Source of the DNA: Methylococcus mesophilus
GTDB lineage: Bacteria > Pseudomonadota > Gammaproteobacteria > Methylococcales > Methylococcaceae
NCBI RefSeq assembly: GCF_026247885.1
Contig: NZ_CP110921.1
Coordinates: 248,001 to 312,000 of the forward strand
Length of the DNA: 64,000 nucleotides
Direction of reading: 5' to 3'
Part shown: positions 55,231-64,000 of the stretch, in pieces
Layout: each line of letters starts with the position of its first letter
Numbering within the stretch: the stretch's first letter is position 1
Position numbers and translations under genes: made by a program
The notes under the pieces: generated by a model
What the model saw: the letters and a program-made list of their open reading frames with translations, nothing else
What the model was told of the DNA's origin: nothing
The model's database searches: none

Positions 55231-55545
55231 ATGTTCGATATCGGCTTCACCGAAATGCTGCTGATCGGGCTGGTGGCCCTGCTGGCGTTCGGGCCGGAGC
55301 GCCTGCCAAAGGTGGCGCGTGAGACCGGCTACTGGATCCGCAAGGCCCGCAGCTCGCTGGCTTCGGTTCGCGCGGAAATCGAACACGAAATGGAAATGCA
55401 GGACTTGAAGCAGGCCATGTTGGAAGCCAAGTCCGCCAGGATTCTCGAGCCTGCCTCGGACAAGGCTGCCGAACTTGCAGCGAATCCGCCGAGGGAGCCC
55501 GAGCCGAAGCCTGCATCGCCGGAACACGTCGATGACCGACCGTAA
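55231..55545 (+). CDS. tatB: Sec-independent protein translocase TatB
   Basis: 104-aa TatB with helix [30 protein letters not shown], then the amphipathic helix and a Pro-rich tail ([13 protein letters not shown]). The FGPERLP turn distinguishes it from TatA. It starts 7 bp after tatA and overlaps tatC by 14 bp. Confidence 0.96.
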   Translation: MFDIGFTEMLLIGLVALLAFGPERLPKVARETGYWIRKARSSLASVRAEIEHEMEMQDLKQAMLEAKSARILEPASDKAAELAANPPREPEPKPASPEHVDDRP

Positions 55546-56338
55546 GTCCAGGCTGGCCGAGGAGGACGTAGAGCAGCCGTTCATCTCCCACCTCGTGGAG
55601 CTGCGGCAGCGGATTTTGCGTGCTCTCGCGATGGTGCTGGTGCTGTTTCTGGGGCTGGCGTTCTACTCGAACGAAATTTATTCCTTCCTGGCCGGGCCCT
55701 TGCTGAAGCATATGCCGGAAGGATCGCAGATGGTCGCCATCGACGTGGCGTCTCCGTTCCTCACGCCGTTCAAGCTGACCTTGATGGTCTGCGTTTTTTT
55801 GTCGATCCCGTTCATTCTTTACCAGGTCTGGGCATTCATCGCTCCGGGCCTCTACCGTCACGAGCGGCGCATGGTGCTTCCGCTGCTGGTGGCGAGCACG
55901 CTCCTGTTCTATGGGGGCGTGGCGTTTGCATACTATGCGGTATTCCCCCTGATGTTCGGATTCCTGACTGCCACGGCGCCGGTCGGGGTGGCTGTGATGA
56001 CAGACATCGCCAAGTATCTGGATTTCGTCCTGACCTTGTTTCTTGCCTTCGGCATCGCATTCGAGGTGCCGATCGCGACCATTCTCCTGGTATGGAGCGG
56101 CATCGTCTCGCGTGAAACCATCGGTAACAATCGTCCCTACGTCATCGTGGGTGCATTCGTGGTGGGGGCTGTCCTGACGCCGCCGGATGTCGTGTCGCAA
56201 ACCCTGCTTTCGATTCCGATCTGGTTCTTGTTCGAAGTCGGGTTGTTCTTCTCCCGGTTTTTCGAAGGCAAGACGGATCACGAGACGGTTGCCGCAACCG
56301 CCATCGAACACCGCGATTCCTCTTCTTCCGGGCATTGA
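55532..56338 (+). CDS. tatC: Sec-independent protein translocase TatC
   Basis: 268-aa polytopic protein, receptor for twin-arginine signals. The cytoplasmic N-terminus [16 protein letters not shown] contains the essential Glu/Arg region, and [21 protein letters not shown] and [19 protein letters not shown] in later helices are family hallmarks. Six hydrophobic segments are visible. Start ATG 55532 within the end of tatB. Confidence 0.97.
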   Translation: MTDRKSRLAEEDVEQPFISHLVELRQRILRALAMVLVLFLGLAFYSNEIYSFLAGPLLKHMPEGSQMVAIDVASPFLTPFKLTLMVCVFLSIPFILYQVWAFIAPGLYRHERRMVLPLLVASTLLFYGGVAFAYYAVFPLMFGFLTATAPVGVAVMTDIAKYLDFVLTLFLAFGIAFEVPIATILLVWSGIVSRETIGNNRPYVIVGAFVVGAVLTPPDVVSQTLLSIPIWFLFEVGLFFSRFFEGKTDHETVAATAIEHRDSSSSGH

Positions 56339-56368
56339 GGCCGGGTTTCCACACCGGGCTCTTCATCG

Positions 56369-57088
56369 ATGATTCTGTTGTTCACCGACTTCGGTCCGGC
56401 CGGGCCCTACCTGGGCCAGATGGAAGCGGTGCTTCGGCTGAACGCGCCCGGCGTGGACGTCATCCACCTGGTGAGCGATGCACCGGCGCCGGTGCCTGCC
56501 GGTTACCTGCTTGCGGCGCTATGCCGGCAGTTTCCTGAAGGCTGCGTTTTTCTCTGCGTGGTCGACCCGGGAGTCGGCGGCGACCGGGAGGCTTTCGTGC
56601 TCGAGGCGGACGGCCGTTGGTTTGTCGGACCCGACAACGGCCTGCTCAATGCCGTTGCAGCGCAGGCGGGGCGCAAGCGCTGGCTCCGTTGCGACTGGCG
56701 GCCGGCGAGCCTCTCGAACAGCTTCCACGGCCGCGACCTGTTCGCGCCGGTCGCGGCCCGGATCGCCATACGCGACTTCGGCTGGGATCACCAGGTTGTC
56801 GCCGGACCGGACTTGGCGGCATGGCCGGCGGACCGCGCCACGATCGTCTATTTCGACCACTACGGCAATGCGCTGACCGGGTTGCGGTACCGCCAGGAGT
56901 TCGCGGAGCGGGTGTTACGGGTCAACGACCGGCAGGTGCCGTATGCGGAGGTTTTCTGCGCCGTCGAAGCCGGCACGGCATTCTGGTACCGCAACTCGCT
57001 GGAACTGGTCGAGGTTGCCGTCAACCGAGGCAGGGCGGACCAGGCATTGGGCCTTGCCATCGGCGACACCGTACAGTTCGAGCCCTGA
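56369..57088 (+). CDS. SAM hydroxide adenosyltransferase (DUF62)
   Basis: 239-aa member of the DUF62 / fluorinase-related family that hydrolyses S-adenosylmethionine to adenosine and methionine using water. Motifs: LLFTDFGPAGPYLGQM, CVVDPGVGGDREAFV, WFVGPDNGLLNAVA and the C-terminal YFDHYGNALTGL. Start ATG 56369, 30 bp after tatC, so it may be on the same transcript. Physiological role is uncertain in the family. Confidence 0.9.
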   Translation: MILLFTDFGPAGPYLGQMEAVLRLNAPGVDVIHLVSDAPAPVPAGYLLAALCRQFPEGCVFLCVVDPGVGGDREAFVLEADGRWFVGPDNGLLNAVAAQAGRKRWLRCDWRPASLSNSFHGRDLFAPVAARIAIRDFGWDHQVVAGPDLAAWPADRATIVYFDHYGNALTGLRYRQEFAERVLRVNDRQVPYAEVFCAVEAGTAFWYRNSLELVEVAVNRGRADQALGLAIGDTVQFEP

Positions 57089-57160
57089 CTGCCTGCCGGA
57101 CTTCAGGGCGCCGGACCGTCTTGCGTAGCGGTAGCGAGCTATTCGTACCTCGGGCTGAGT

Positions 57161-57194
57161 GCGAAGAGGTTCGGCGGCTGCGGCGCCTCTTCGC
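57161..57194. terminator. candidate hairpin terminator after the DUF62 gene
   Basis: Perfect 9-bp inverted repeat GCGAAGAGG / CCTCTTCGC with a 16-nt loop, 73 bp after the DUF62 stop. There is no T-run, so this is a weak candidate; it could also be a structured 5' element for the next gene. Confidence 0.4.
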
Positions 57195-57252
57195 GGCCTC
57201 GCTTCTCCGGACGCTTCCTTGACATGCCCCCTTCACGGGTGCATTTTCTGCA

Positions 57253-57270
57253 ATGGGCGGCAGTGCCCAT
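57253..57270. promoter_or_regulatory. upstream palindrome shared by the two glycine-rich genes (copy 1)
   Basis: ATGGG-8 nt-CCCAT (part of AATGGGC / GCCCATT), followed by TT, 48 bp before the first ATG of gene 1. The same ATGGG-8-CCCAT arrangement, also followed by TT, precedes gene 2 at 58641. It may be an operator or a UTR hairpin. Confidence 0.55.
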
Positions 57271-57317
57271 TTAATCGCCTATTTCTAATAATAAGACTGA
57301 ATCTGGGGGGGAACTCC

Positions 57318-58619
57318 ATGATGCAGAAGGTGGTGACGTTTCCCGCGCTCCTGCTTTGGGGATGCGCGGTGCAGGCGCAGTCGGCGCATGGGCGGCAGTG
57401 CGAGGTGCAACTGGACGAGGCGGCCGGGCGGTATGCGCGGTGCCGGCTGGAGGCGTCGGCGGCGTATGCGCGGACGGGCAACACGTATATGCGCGAGGCG
57501 GCGTTCAAGGCCTGTGCGCGCCTGTTCGAGTGGAGTTTCGCGTCGGCGCTCTAGCGCGGCGGCTCCACGTGCGCCGTGACCGCGAAGGCGGCGGAGTTCA
57601 TGGCGGTGCTTGCACGCAGCGCCGACAAGGTGGCTGCGGCGGCAGCAGGTTCGACGTTGGCGGTGAACTGCCAGAGCAACCATCCGCAGGCGGGCATGGT
57701 GTACTGTACCCCGGTGTCGAACGCCGCTTTCGATCTCTACAACGACTTGCTGGCTGCGGCAGCCTCGTCGGGGGTGACCGAAGATACGGTGCTGCAGGTC
57801 ATCGCCTATGGCGGGAATGGCGGGAATGGCACCACCGAGGCCGGCGGCACGACTGGCTACGGCGGTGACGGGGGCTATGCAAACACCATCACGACGGTCA
57901 AGACCATCGCGCAGACGACGGGCACCACCACCGTTCAGTGGCTGGCCGGGCACGGCGGAACGCACAATGGCGCAGCCTTGAGCGCCGGCACGGGCGGGTC
58001 GTCATCGCTCGTTTGGATGGGTTCGAGCGGCGCGCTCCCGAGCGTAACGAACACTCTCGTCGTGGCAGCAGGCGGCGGCGGGGGAAGTTTCGCCGACTGC
58101 TGCACGCATCACGGTCACGACGGCGGCCACGGCGGCTATGTCAACGGCAGCGGTAGCAAATCGAACGGGAACTACGCCAACTACCAGGTGGCGCAGAACG
58201 GTGTGACGTTCTGGGTGGGTACCGGCGAAAACGGCCACGGCGACGGCGGTAACCCGGGCAGTCCGCCGGGGAGCCCCGGTAGCGGGGGCCTTTCGTACCA
58301 TGATGAGTCCAATGCAGGTGACGACGGTTTCGGTGGCGACGGCGGTTCAGCCCAGTACGTCAGTCGTCCCGGCTGGTCGGGCGGATCGGTAGACGGGGGA
58401 ACGCTACTCGGGACCGTTGGTTCCGGGGGTAACGGCGAAAATATCAGCGGGGGCGGCGGCGGTGGCTACGGCGGAGGCGGCGCGGGAGGCACTGGAAGCA
58501 CTGGCGGCGGAGGCGGCGGTGGCAGTTTCGCCCTGGCCGATACCGTTACCGTTACCGGCTCGGATGCCGCTCCGGAATATCAGGGCAGCTACGTGGTGTT
58601 CCTGTTCGTCACCCATTGA
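57318..58619 (+). pseudogene. secreted glycine-rich protein, copy 1, with one in-frame amber stop
   Basis: Signal peptide (MMQKVVTFPALLLWGCAVQAQS), an N-terminal cysteine-containing domain, then a glycine-rich region ending in FALADTVTVTGSDAAPEYQGSYVVFLFVT. Copy 2 at 58697 follows the same design throughout. At 57552-57554 the codon is TAG (reads SAL-stop-RGGSTCAV), where copy 2 has an Arg codon (GALRRGGSACAV). After the stop the frame stays open, with no other disruption, for 354 codons. It could be a recent pseudogene, a sequencing error or an amber read-through gene. The product would be 433 aa if read through, against 442 aa in copy 2. I do not recognise the family. Confidence 0.8.
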
Positions 58620-58640
58620 GGGAGGGACTTTCGTTGTTGG

Positions 58641-58658
58641 ATGGGGGAGTGTTCCCAT
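58641..58658. promoter_or_regulatory. upstream palindrome shared by the two glycine-rich genes (copy 2)
   Basis: ATGGG-8 nt-CCCAT followed by TT, 39 bp before the ATG of gene 2; same spacing as copy 1. The short sequence just before both start codons (CTGGG-n-GGG-AAC) is also alike, so the 5' flank seems to have been duplicated with the gene. Confidence 0.55.
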
Positions 58659-58696
58659 TTTGACTTCACGGTCATGACTCTGGGAGGGACAACGCG

Positions 58697-60025
58697 ATGA
58701 TGCCGAAGATTTCTACGGTAGCCATGCTGCTGCTCTGGGCGGCCGGAGCGCAGGCCGAGCTGCAAATGGCGCGGGGTGAGAAGTGCGAAATACGCCTGGA
58801 CGAAGCCTCGGGGCGCTATGCGCAGTGTGTGCTGCAGGCGGAGGCGGTGTTTTTGCGGACGGGCCGGCCGGCTAAGCGTCAGGCTGCGGTGGAAGCGTGC
58901 GGGCGGGACTTCCGGAAGAGCTACGAGGGCGCGTTGCGGCGCGGTGGATCGGCGTGCGCCGTCAAAGCGTCGCCGGACGATTTCATGGCGGTGTTGGCAA
59001 AGAGCGCCGGCCGCGTGGCGGCGGCTGTTCAGGGGGCCTCGCTGAACGTTACTTGCAAGAACGATTACCCGCAGTCGGGGATGGTGTACTGCACCCCGGT
59101 GGAGAACATCGCGCTGGATCTCTACAACGATCTGCTGGCCGCGGCGTCCACTTACGGCGTGACGGAGAATACGCAGTTGCAGGTCATCGCCTACGGCGGG
59201 AGCGGCGGAAATGGCACGACTTCTCCAGGCGGCACGACCGGCCACGGCGGCGACGGGGGTTACGCGAACACCATCACGACGATCAGCGCCATCAAACAGG
59301 CCATGGGCACGACTACTGTCCAGTGGCTGGCCGCCCATGGCGGCAGCCACGACTCGTCGCAATTTGAGGGTGGCACAGGCGGGTCCTCGTCACTCGTCTG
59401 GGTGGGTACGTCCGCCCCAAGTACGGTAAACACGCTCGTCATCGCTGCCGGGGGTGGCGGTGGGACGTACGGCGATTGCTGCACCGACAAGGGCCATGAC
59501 GGGGGACACGGTGGTTACGTCAACGGCAGCGGCAGCAAATCGAACGGGAATTACGCGAACTACCAAGTGACCCAGGAAGGCGTGACCTTCTGGGTGGGTA
59601 CCGGCGAAAACGGCCATGGCGACGGCGGTAATCCGGGGAGCCCGCCGGGAAACCCAGGTGGCGGGGGTACGCCATACCACGATAACTACAACGGATCGGG
59701 GCTGGACGGTTTCGGCGGGAACGGAGGTGCGCTCCAGTCAGGGTCCGTGTCCGGGAGTGTCGGTCGTCCCGGCTGGTCCGGAGGCTCTGTCTCCGGGGAG
59801 ACGCTCGTCGGCACAACGGGAGTCGGGGGAGATCAGATCACGTACTACACCTCCGGCGCGGGCGGCGGTGGTTACGGCGGCGGCGGTGCGGGAGGCAGCT
59901 GCGATGACTGCACCGGCGGCGGTGCCGGAGGAGGCAGCTTCGCGCTGGCGAACGCGATTTCCGGTACGGATGCCGCCCCGGAGTTTCAGGGCAGCTACGT
60001 GGTGTTCCTGTTCGTGACGAATTGA
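58697..60025 (+). CDS. secreted glycine-rich protein, copy 2
   Basis: 442-aa intact paralogue of the preceding gene. Signal peptide at 1-20 (ISTVAMLLLWAAGAQA). An N-terminal domain (about 25-160) carries conserved cysteines. From about 165 the protein is dominated by short Gly runs (GGSGGNGTTSPGGTTGHGGDGG). A conserved block DCCTDKGHDGGHGGYVNGSGSKSN and FWVGTGENGHGDGGNPGSPPG follow, and the C-terminus is VVFLFVTN. The Gly pattern resembles the glycine-rich domains of ALK-type receptors and phage adhesins, which form polyglycine-II helices; this is only a resemblance. Probably exported; function unknown. Confidence 0.85.
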   Translation: MMPKISTVAMLLLWAAGAQAELQMARGEKCEIRLDEASGRYAQCVLQAEAVFLRTGRPAKRQAAVEACGRDFRKSYEGALRRGGSACAVKASPDDFMAVLAKSAGRVAAAVQGASLNVTCKNDYPQSGMVYCTPVENIALDLYNDLLAAASTYGVTENTQLQVIAYGGSGGNGTTSPGGTTGHGGDGGYANTITTISAIKQAMGTTTVQWLAAHGGSHDSSQFEGGTGGSSSLVWVGTSAPSTVNTLVIAAGGGGGTYGDCCTDKGHDGGHGGYVNGSGSKSNGNYANYQVTQEGVTFWVGTGENGHGDGGNPGSPPGNPGGGGTPYHDNYNGSGLDGFGGNGGALQSGSVSGSVGRPGWSGGSVSGETLVGTTGVGGDQITYYTSGAGGGGYGGGGAGGSCDDCTGGGAGGGSFALANAISGTDAAPEFQGSYVVFLFVTN

Positions 60026-60036
60026 GGAGCGCTCCT
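60025..60036. other. 12-bp palindrome at the stop of glycine-rich copy 2
   Basis: AGGAGC-GCTCCT begins in the stop codon of copy 2. Copy 1 has no such palindrome at its end. Its role is unknown. Confidence 0.3.
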
Positions 60037-60402
60037 GGTCTCGCGCATGGGCGAGCCGGCTGATGATGCTTGGCTGTATCGGAACGAACTGACGCGCGAA
60101 TACGCGGAGCGCGGCGGCGCCAGGACGTGCAGCTGCTGCTGGCCTTTGCGCGAGCGCAGCGCTTGCCCTGCAGCGCCCGATGGTAGGGAGTTGTTGGCGT
60201 TCAAGACGGAGTCGCATCGCGCGCCGCGGCCTCAAAAAACTCACTGCCCCTATGCAAGACAGTCCGGCCACTTCAAGTCCGACAGGCTCCTAGACGCAAA
60301 CCCCGCGGCTCGGAATAGAACGCCCCGCAGCCTCGCCGCGTGGCGGATGCGATAGTATAATCGCCGGGGCTACACCCGGCATTCCCGCTTTCACAATCTC
60401 CC
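60026..60402. other. intergenic region between glycine-rich genes and nodI
   Basis: About 375 bp. A possible -10 box TATAAT (60356-60361) and a GCCGGG-6 nt-CCCGGC hairpin (60363-60380) lie just before nodI. A 102-codon open frame (60047-60355) has no recognisable protein and Cys/Pro/Arg-rich composition, so it is not called. Confidence 0.5.
60356..60361 (+). promoter_or_regulatory. candidate -10 box for nodI
   Basis: Perfect TATAAT 42 bp before the GTG of nodI. No good -35 box lies 16-18 bp upstream, so the promoter is only probable. Confidence 0.45.
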
Positions 60403-61332
60403 GTGAGTCCATCCGGTTTCCCCATTGCCATCGCCCGCCATTTGACCAAGTCTTTCGACGGGAAGCGGGTGGTGGATGGTTTGTCCTTCGAAATCCGGCG
60501 CGGGGAATGCGTGGGCATACTCGGTCCCAACGGAGCGGGCAAGACCACGACGCTGCGGATGCTGGTGGGCAATACGCCGCCGGGGTCGGGCGAACTTTCA
60601 GTGCTCGGCTTTGCCATCCCGGTCGAGGGGCGGGCGATGCGCGCGAGAATCGGTGTCGTGCCGCAGCAGGACAATCTCGACATTGATTTCACGGTAATGG
60701 AGAACCTGCGGATCTACGGCGGCTATTTCGGCCTGAGCGAGAAGAGGTTGAGGGCGCGGATCCCTGAACTCCTCGATCTCGCCGCTCTTACCGACAAGGC
60801 CCAAGCCCGGATCGGCCAGCTTTCCGGCGGCATGAAGCGGCGGCTGTCGATCGTCCGCGCCCTCATCAACGAACCCGAAATGCTGGTGCTGGACGAACCG
60901 ACCACGGGTCTCGATCCCCAGGTTCGGCACAACATCTGGAGCATGCTGCGCCAGTTGCAGAACGAAGGACTGACGATCGTCCTGACCACTCATTACATGG
61001 AAGAGGCCGAGCGCCTGTGCGGACGCATCATCCTGATGGACCGCGGGCGGATTCTGGCCGACAGCAGCCCGCAGGCCCTGATTCGCGATCATATCGAACC
61101 GCACGTGCTGGAGGTGCACGGCGCCAATGCCGACAGCTGGCGCCGTTCGCTGGCCCTGGCGGGCGGGCAGCGTTGCGAGCGTATCGGCGAGAGCATCTTT
61201 CACTACGGGGAAGATCTTGAGGTCCTGGTCCGATCGCTGGATGTCTGGGACGGCGTCCGTTACGTCTACCGCCGCGCCAATCTGGAGGACGTGTTTCTGA
61301 AACTCACCGGACGGGATCTGCGCGATGCTTGA
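60403..61332 (+). CDS. nodI: ABC transporter ATP-binding protein, NodI type
   Basis: 309-aa ATPase of the NodI/ABC-2 class. Walker A GPNGAGKTTT, Q-loop VPQQDNLDIDFTV, signature LSGGMKRRLSI, Walker B MLVLDEPTTGLD and the His switch TTHYMEEAERLC are all present. NodIJ exports lipo-chitooligosaccharides in rhizobia, but related pairs are common in other proteobacteria with unknown cargo. Start GTG 60403; overlaps nodJ by 8 bp. Confidence 0.9.
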   Translation: MSPSGFPIAIARHLTKSFDGKRVVDGLSFEIRRGECVGILGPNGAGKTTTLRMLVGNTPPGSGELSVLGFAIPVEGRAMRARIGVVPQQDNLDIDFTVMENLRIYGGYFGLSEKRLRARIPELLDLAALTDKAQARIGQLSGGMKRRLSIVRALINEPEMLVLDEPTTGLDPQVRHNIWSMLRQLQNEGLTIVLTTHYMEEAERLCGRIILMDRGRILADSSPQALIRDHIEPHVLEVHGANADSWRRSLALAGGQRCERIGESIFHYGEDLEVLVRSLDVWDGVRYVYRRANLEDVFLKLTGRDLRDA

Positions 61333-62089
61333 AGCCGCTAAGCGCTGGAAATCCGTGTGGCGCCGCAACGCCTGGGTTTGGCGCAAAGGTGCGCGGACGG
61401 CGCTACTGGGCGGTTTCGTCGAGCCGTTGTTCAATCTGCTGGTGCTCGGTTTCGGACTGGGCAGCTACGTCGGCCGGGTCTCCGGTCTGCCCTACCTCGA
61501 TTTCCTGGCCGGCGGCATACTCGCGACCAGCGCTATGAATGCCGCGACCTTCGAGGGACTGTACCTGGCTTATACCCGCATGGCGGTATTGAAGACCTGG
61601 GATGGCATGCTGGCCGCGCCCCTATCTTTGGCCGACGTCGTGTGCGGGGAGGTACTGTGGATGGGAACCAAGAGCGTGATCGGCGCCGGGTTGATCCTGG
61701 CGGTACTGGCCGGCTTTGGGCTGGCCACCGGCTGGGCCGCGCTCGGCTTGCTGCCTCTGGCTTTCCTGGCCGGCGTCTGTTTCGGCAGTATCGCCCTGGT
61801 AGTGACTTCCTTCGCCCGCAGCTACGACTTCTTCGTGTACTACATCACGCTGGGCATCACACCGATGATACTTCTGAGCGGGGTGTTCTTTCCGTCTGGC
61901 AGCCTTCCTCCCGCCGTCCGGGCCGGCGCCGAATGCTTGCCGCTGTTTCATGTCGTCGAAGCAATCCGGCCGCTGCTGGCCGGAAACCTTGAGCTTGGCG
62001 TGCTTCGGCATGCCGCGGCGCTGCTGGCTTTTGCCGTGCCGGCGATTTTCCTTGCCATCTGGCGCCTTGAGCGCAGGCTGACGCAATAA
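61325..62089 (+). CDS. nodJ: ABC transporter permease, NodJ type
   Basis: 254-aa ABC-2 permease with six hydrophobic segments. GFVEPLFNLLVLGFGLGSYVG and ITLGITPMILLSGVFFPSGSLPP are characteristic of NodJ relatives. It is the membrane partner of the ATPase encoded directly upstream. Cargo unknown. Confidence 0.9.
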   Translation: MLEAAKRWKSVWRRNAWVWRKGARTALLGGFVEPLFNLLVLGFGLGSYVGRVSGLPYLDFLAGGILATSAMNAATFEGLYLAYTRMAVLKTWDGMLAAPLSLADVVCGEVLWMGTKSVIGAGLILAVLAGFGLATGWAALGLLPLAFLAGVCFGSIALVVTSFARSYDFFVYYITLGITPMILLSGVFFPSGSLPPAVRAGAECLPLFHVVEAIRPLLAGNLELGVLRHAAALLAFAVPAIFLAIWRLERRLTQ

Positions 62090-62095
62090 TCTCTC

Positions 62096-64000
62096 ATGCT
62101 CGATCGCATCACCCGGCTGGAACAATCGCTGGATCAATGTTTCGGTAAGGACCGGTTTGCACTGCGGCGCAGCCTGCAACGTCTGAAAACTTCCGCTGGA
62201 AAGGGGAACACCCCGGAAGGGGAGCTGGAAGCGGTAGCCCGACGGATCGAGGCATCGATCACCCTGTGCGCGGCGCGGGCGGCGGTTCTCCCGGCGCTGG
62301 AATATCCGGAGGAGCTGCCGGTGTCCGAGCGGCGAGGGGAGATCGCCGAAGCGGTCCGACAAAACCAGGTCGTGATCGTGTGCGGCGAGACCGGCTCCGG
62401 CAAAACCACCCAGCTCCCTAAGATTTGTCTCGAGGCGGGGCGCGGGATCAAGGGCTACATCGGCCACACCCAGCCCCGCCGCATCGCCGCCCGCAGCGTG
62501 GCCGCGCGCATTGCCGACGAGCTGAAGCGGCCCTTGGGGGAGACGGTGGGCTACAAGGTCCGCTTCCACGACCAGACCCGCCCGGACAGCCTCATCAAGC
62601 TGATGACCGACGGCATCCTGCTGGCCGAGACCCAGGCCGACCGTTTCCTGGACCAGTATGACACCCTCATCGTCGACGAGGCCCACGAGCGCAGCCTCAA
62701 CATAGACTTCCTGCTGGGCTACCTCAAATGGCTGCTGCCGCGCCGGCGCGACCTCAAGCTGGTCATCACCTCGGCCACCATCGACCCCGATCGTTTCTCC
62801 CGCCATTTCGACAATGCCCCTATCGTCAGCGTCTCCGGGCGCACCTACCCGGTGGAAATCCGCTACCGACCGCCCGACCTCGCCGACGAGGAGAGCGACG
62901 AGACCGACCGCGGCGAGCAGCAGGCGATCCTGAATGCGGTGGACGAGCTGCATCGGGAGAACACCGGCGACATCCTGATTTTCCTGAGCGGAGAGCGGGA
63001 GATTCGCGACACTGCCGAGTCCTTGCGCAAGCATCATCCCGCCGACTGCGAGGTGCTGCCGTTGTACTCGCGGCTGGCGGTATCCGACCAGGAGAAGATA
63101 TTCAAGCCGCACGGCCGCCGCCGTATCGTGCTGTCCACCAACGTGGCGGAGACCTCGCTGACGGTGCCGGGCATCCGCGGGGTGATCGACGCCGGCTATG
63201 CCCGGATCAGCCGTTACAGCCACCGCAGCAAGCTGCAGCGCTTGCCGATCGAGAAGGTGTCCCGCGCTTCGGCCAGCCAGCGTGCCGGCCGCTGTGGGCG
63301 AGTGGGGCCGGGGGTGTGCATCCGGCTGTATTCAGAACAGGATTTCCTGAACCGGCCAGAATTCACCGATCCGGAAATCCTCCGCACCAACCTGGCCGCC
63401 GTCATCCTGCAGATGAAGGCGCTGAACCTCGGCGACATCCGCGCCTTTCCCTTCGTCGAGCCGCCGGACGAGCGGCTGGTGCGGGACGGCCTCAAGACCC
63501 TGCAGGAAATCAATGCGCTGGACGACCAGGGCCGGTTGACCGAGCTGGGCCGTCGGCTGGCCAAGCTCCCGGTCGATCCGCGCCTGGGCCGCATCCTGCT
63601 GGCCGGAACGGACGAAAACTGCCTGAACGAGGTCTGCATCATCGTCGCCGCCCTGAGCGTGCCCGATCCGCGGGAGCGCCCGGCGGACAAGGCCCAGGCC
63701 GCCGACCAGAAGCACGCCCGGTTCCGCCATCCGGATTCGGATTTCATGGCGATTCTGGCGCTGTGGAAGGACTACGAGGAGCAGCGCGAGCATCTCTCCG
63801 GCAGTAAGCTGCGCCAGTATTGCCGCGACAATTTCCTTTCGGCCCTGCGGATGCGCGAATGGCGCGACATCCACCAGCAGATCATGGAAGTCATCAAGGG
63901 CGAACTGAGCCTCCGGATGAACCAGGTCCCCGCCGAATACGGCGAGATCCACCGGGCCCTGCTGACCGGGCTGTTGTGCCATGTCGGTTTCCGCCAGGAC
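62096..64000 (+). CDS. hrpA: ATP-dependent RNA helicase HrpA (3' end outside window)
   Basis: DEAH-box helicase, at least 635 aa visible, usual family length about 1300. Motif I GETGSGKTTQ, Ia TQPRRIAA, II DEAH (IVDEAHERS), III SAT (TSATIDPDRF), IV/V STNVAETSLTVPGI and VI QRAGRCGRVGPG are all seen. The frame runs off the right edge without a stop. ATG at 62096, 6 bp after nodJ, so it may be co-transcribed. Confidence 0.95.
   Translation, partial: MLDRITRLEQSLDQCFGKDRFALRRSLQRLKTSAGKGNTPEGELEAVARRIEASITLCAARAAVLPALEYPEELPVSERRGEIAEAVRQNQVVIVCGETGSGKTTQLPKICLEAGRGIKGYIGHTQPRRIAARSVAARIADELKRPLGETVGYKVRFHDQTRPDSLIKLMTDGILLAETQADRFLDQYDTLIVDEAHERSLNIDFLLGYLKWLLPRRRDLKLVITSATIDPDRFSRHFDNAPIVSVSGRTYPVEIRYRPPDLADEESDETDRGEQQAILNAVDELHRENTGDILIFLSGEREIRDTAESLRKHHPADCEVLPLYSRLAVSDQEKIFKPHGRRRIVLSTNVAETSLTVPGIRGVIDAGYARISRYSHRSKLQRLPIEKVSRASASQRAGRCGRVGPGVCIRLYSEQDFLNRPEFTDPEILRTNLAAVILQMKALNLGDIRAFPFVEPPDERLVRDGLKTLQEINALDDQGRLTELGRRLAKLPVDPRLGRILLAGTDENCLNEVCIIVAALSVPDPRERPADKAQAADQKHARFRHPDSDFMAILALWKDYEEQREHLSGSKLRQYCRDNFLSALRMREWRDIHQQIMEVIKGELSLRMNQVPAEYGEIHRALLTGLLCHVGFRQD

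Noticed and set aside
60047-60355. 102-codon open frame before nodI.
   Set aside because: Cys/Pro/Arg-rich composition, no ribosome site, no recognisable motif, and it runs into the likely nodI promoter.
1-64000. CRISPR arrays, rRNA, tRNA and IS transposases.
   Set aside because: No regularly spaced direct repeats, no rRNA-like blocks, no cloverleaf with a CCA-type end and no transposase motif were seen in the gaps. Small RNAs cannot be excluded by eye.

Overview
The window is GC-rich, gene-dense DNA from a free-living proteobacterium, most likely a gammaproteobacterial methylotroph or methanotroph of the Methylococcus type. Three things point there: a six-gene run matching the mxaR-S-A-C-K-L accessory genes of methanol dehydrogenase, a dapC/dapD/tatABC/hrpA gene set, and a complete glycolate oxidase (glcDEF), as expected where RuBisCO makes phosphoglycolate. 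The taxonomic call is inference from gene content. No rRNA, tRNA or CRISPR array was recognised.

Layout. 1-2803: 3' part of a four-PAS GGDEF-EAL protein that enters from the left edge. 2788-9400 (minus): trmB, then a tightly overlapping mxaRSACKL-like operon ending in a DUF2905 gene, with a small membrane-protein gene upstream. 9625-10757: cold-shock protein and Sfp-type phosphopantetheinyl transferase. 10932-15283: MHS transporter, an unrecognised gene and a long-form phosphotransacetylase. 15312-15780: a GIY-YIG nuclease gene whose ends lie in palindromic repeats; a copy without the gene lies at 21650-21736. 15825-17564: CPA2 antiporter.

18205-30399 is a protein- or surface-glycosylation locus around one type IV pilin gene. 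It holds three copies of a TPR-glycosyltransferase module (two fused in one 1130-aa protein), a glycosyltransferase-methyltransferase fusion, a GT8-like enzyme, a SPINDLY/OGT-type TPR-GT41 protein and two AT-rich GT2 genes. 30649-31469 is an MntA-HepT toxin-antitoxin pair. 31617-35113 is a soxC-cytochrome c-MFS operon. 35401-40768 holds a DUF2232-like protein, a rhomboid protease and glcDEF. 40774-42363 encodes two envelope proteins.

42573-47009 holds a deaminase followed by glycosyltransferase, acyltransferase, chorismatase and flavin-dependent halogenase genes, resembling part of a xanthomonadin/aryl-polyene pigment cluster. 47425-52360 encodes a very large secreted protein with four cellulose-binding-like domains, FN3, a heme motif and planctomycete-type DUF1592-family domains, plus its DUF1552 partner. 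Housekeeping genes follow: dapC, dapD, tatABC and a SAM hydroxide adenosyltransferase.

57318-60025 carries two tandem paralogous secreted glycine-rich proteins. The first is interrupted by a single in-frame amber codon, and both have the same palindrome upstream. They are the least explained element here. The window ends with nodIJ-type ABC exporter genes and hrpA, cut by the right edge.
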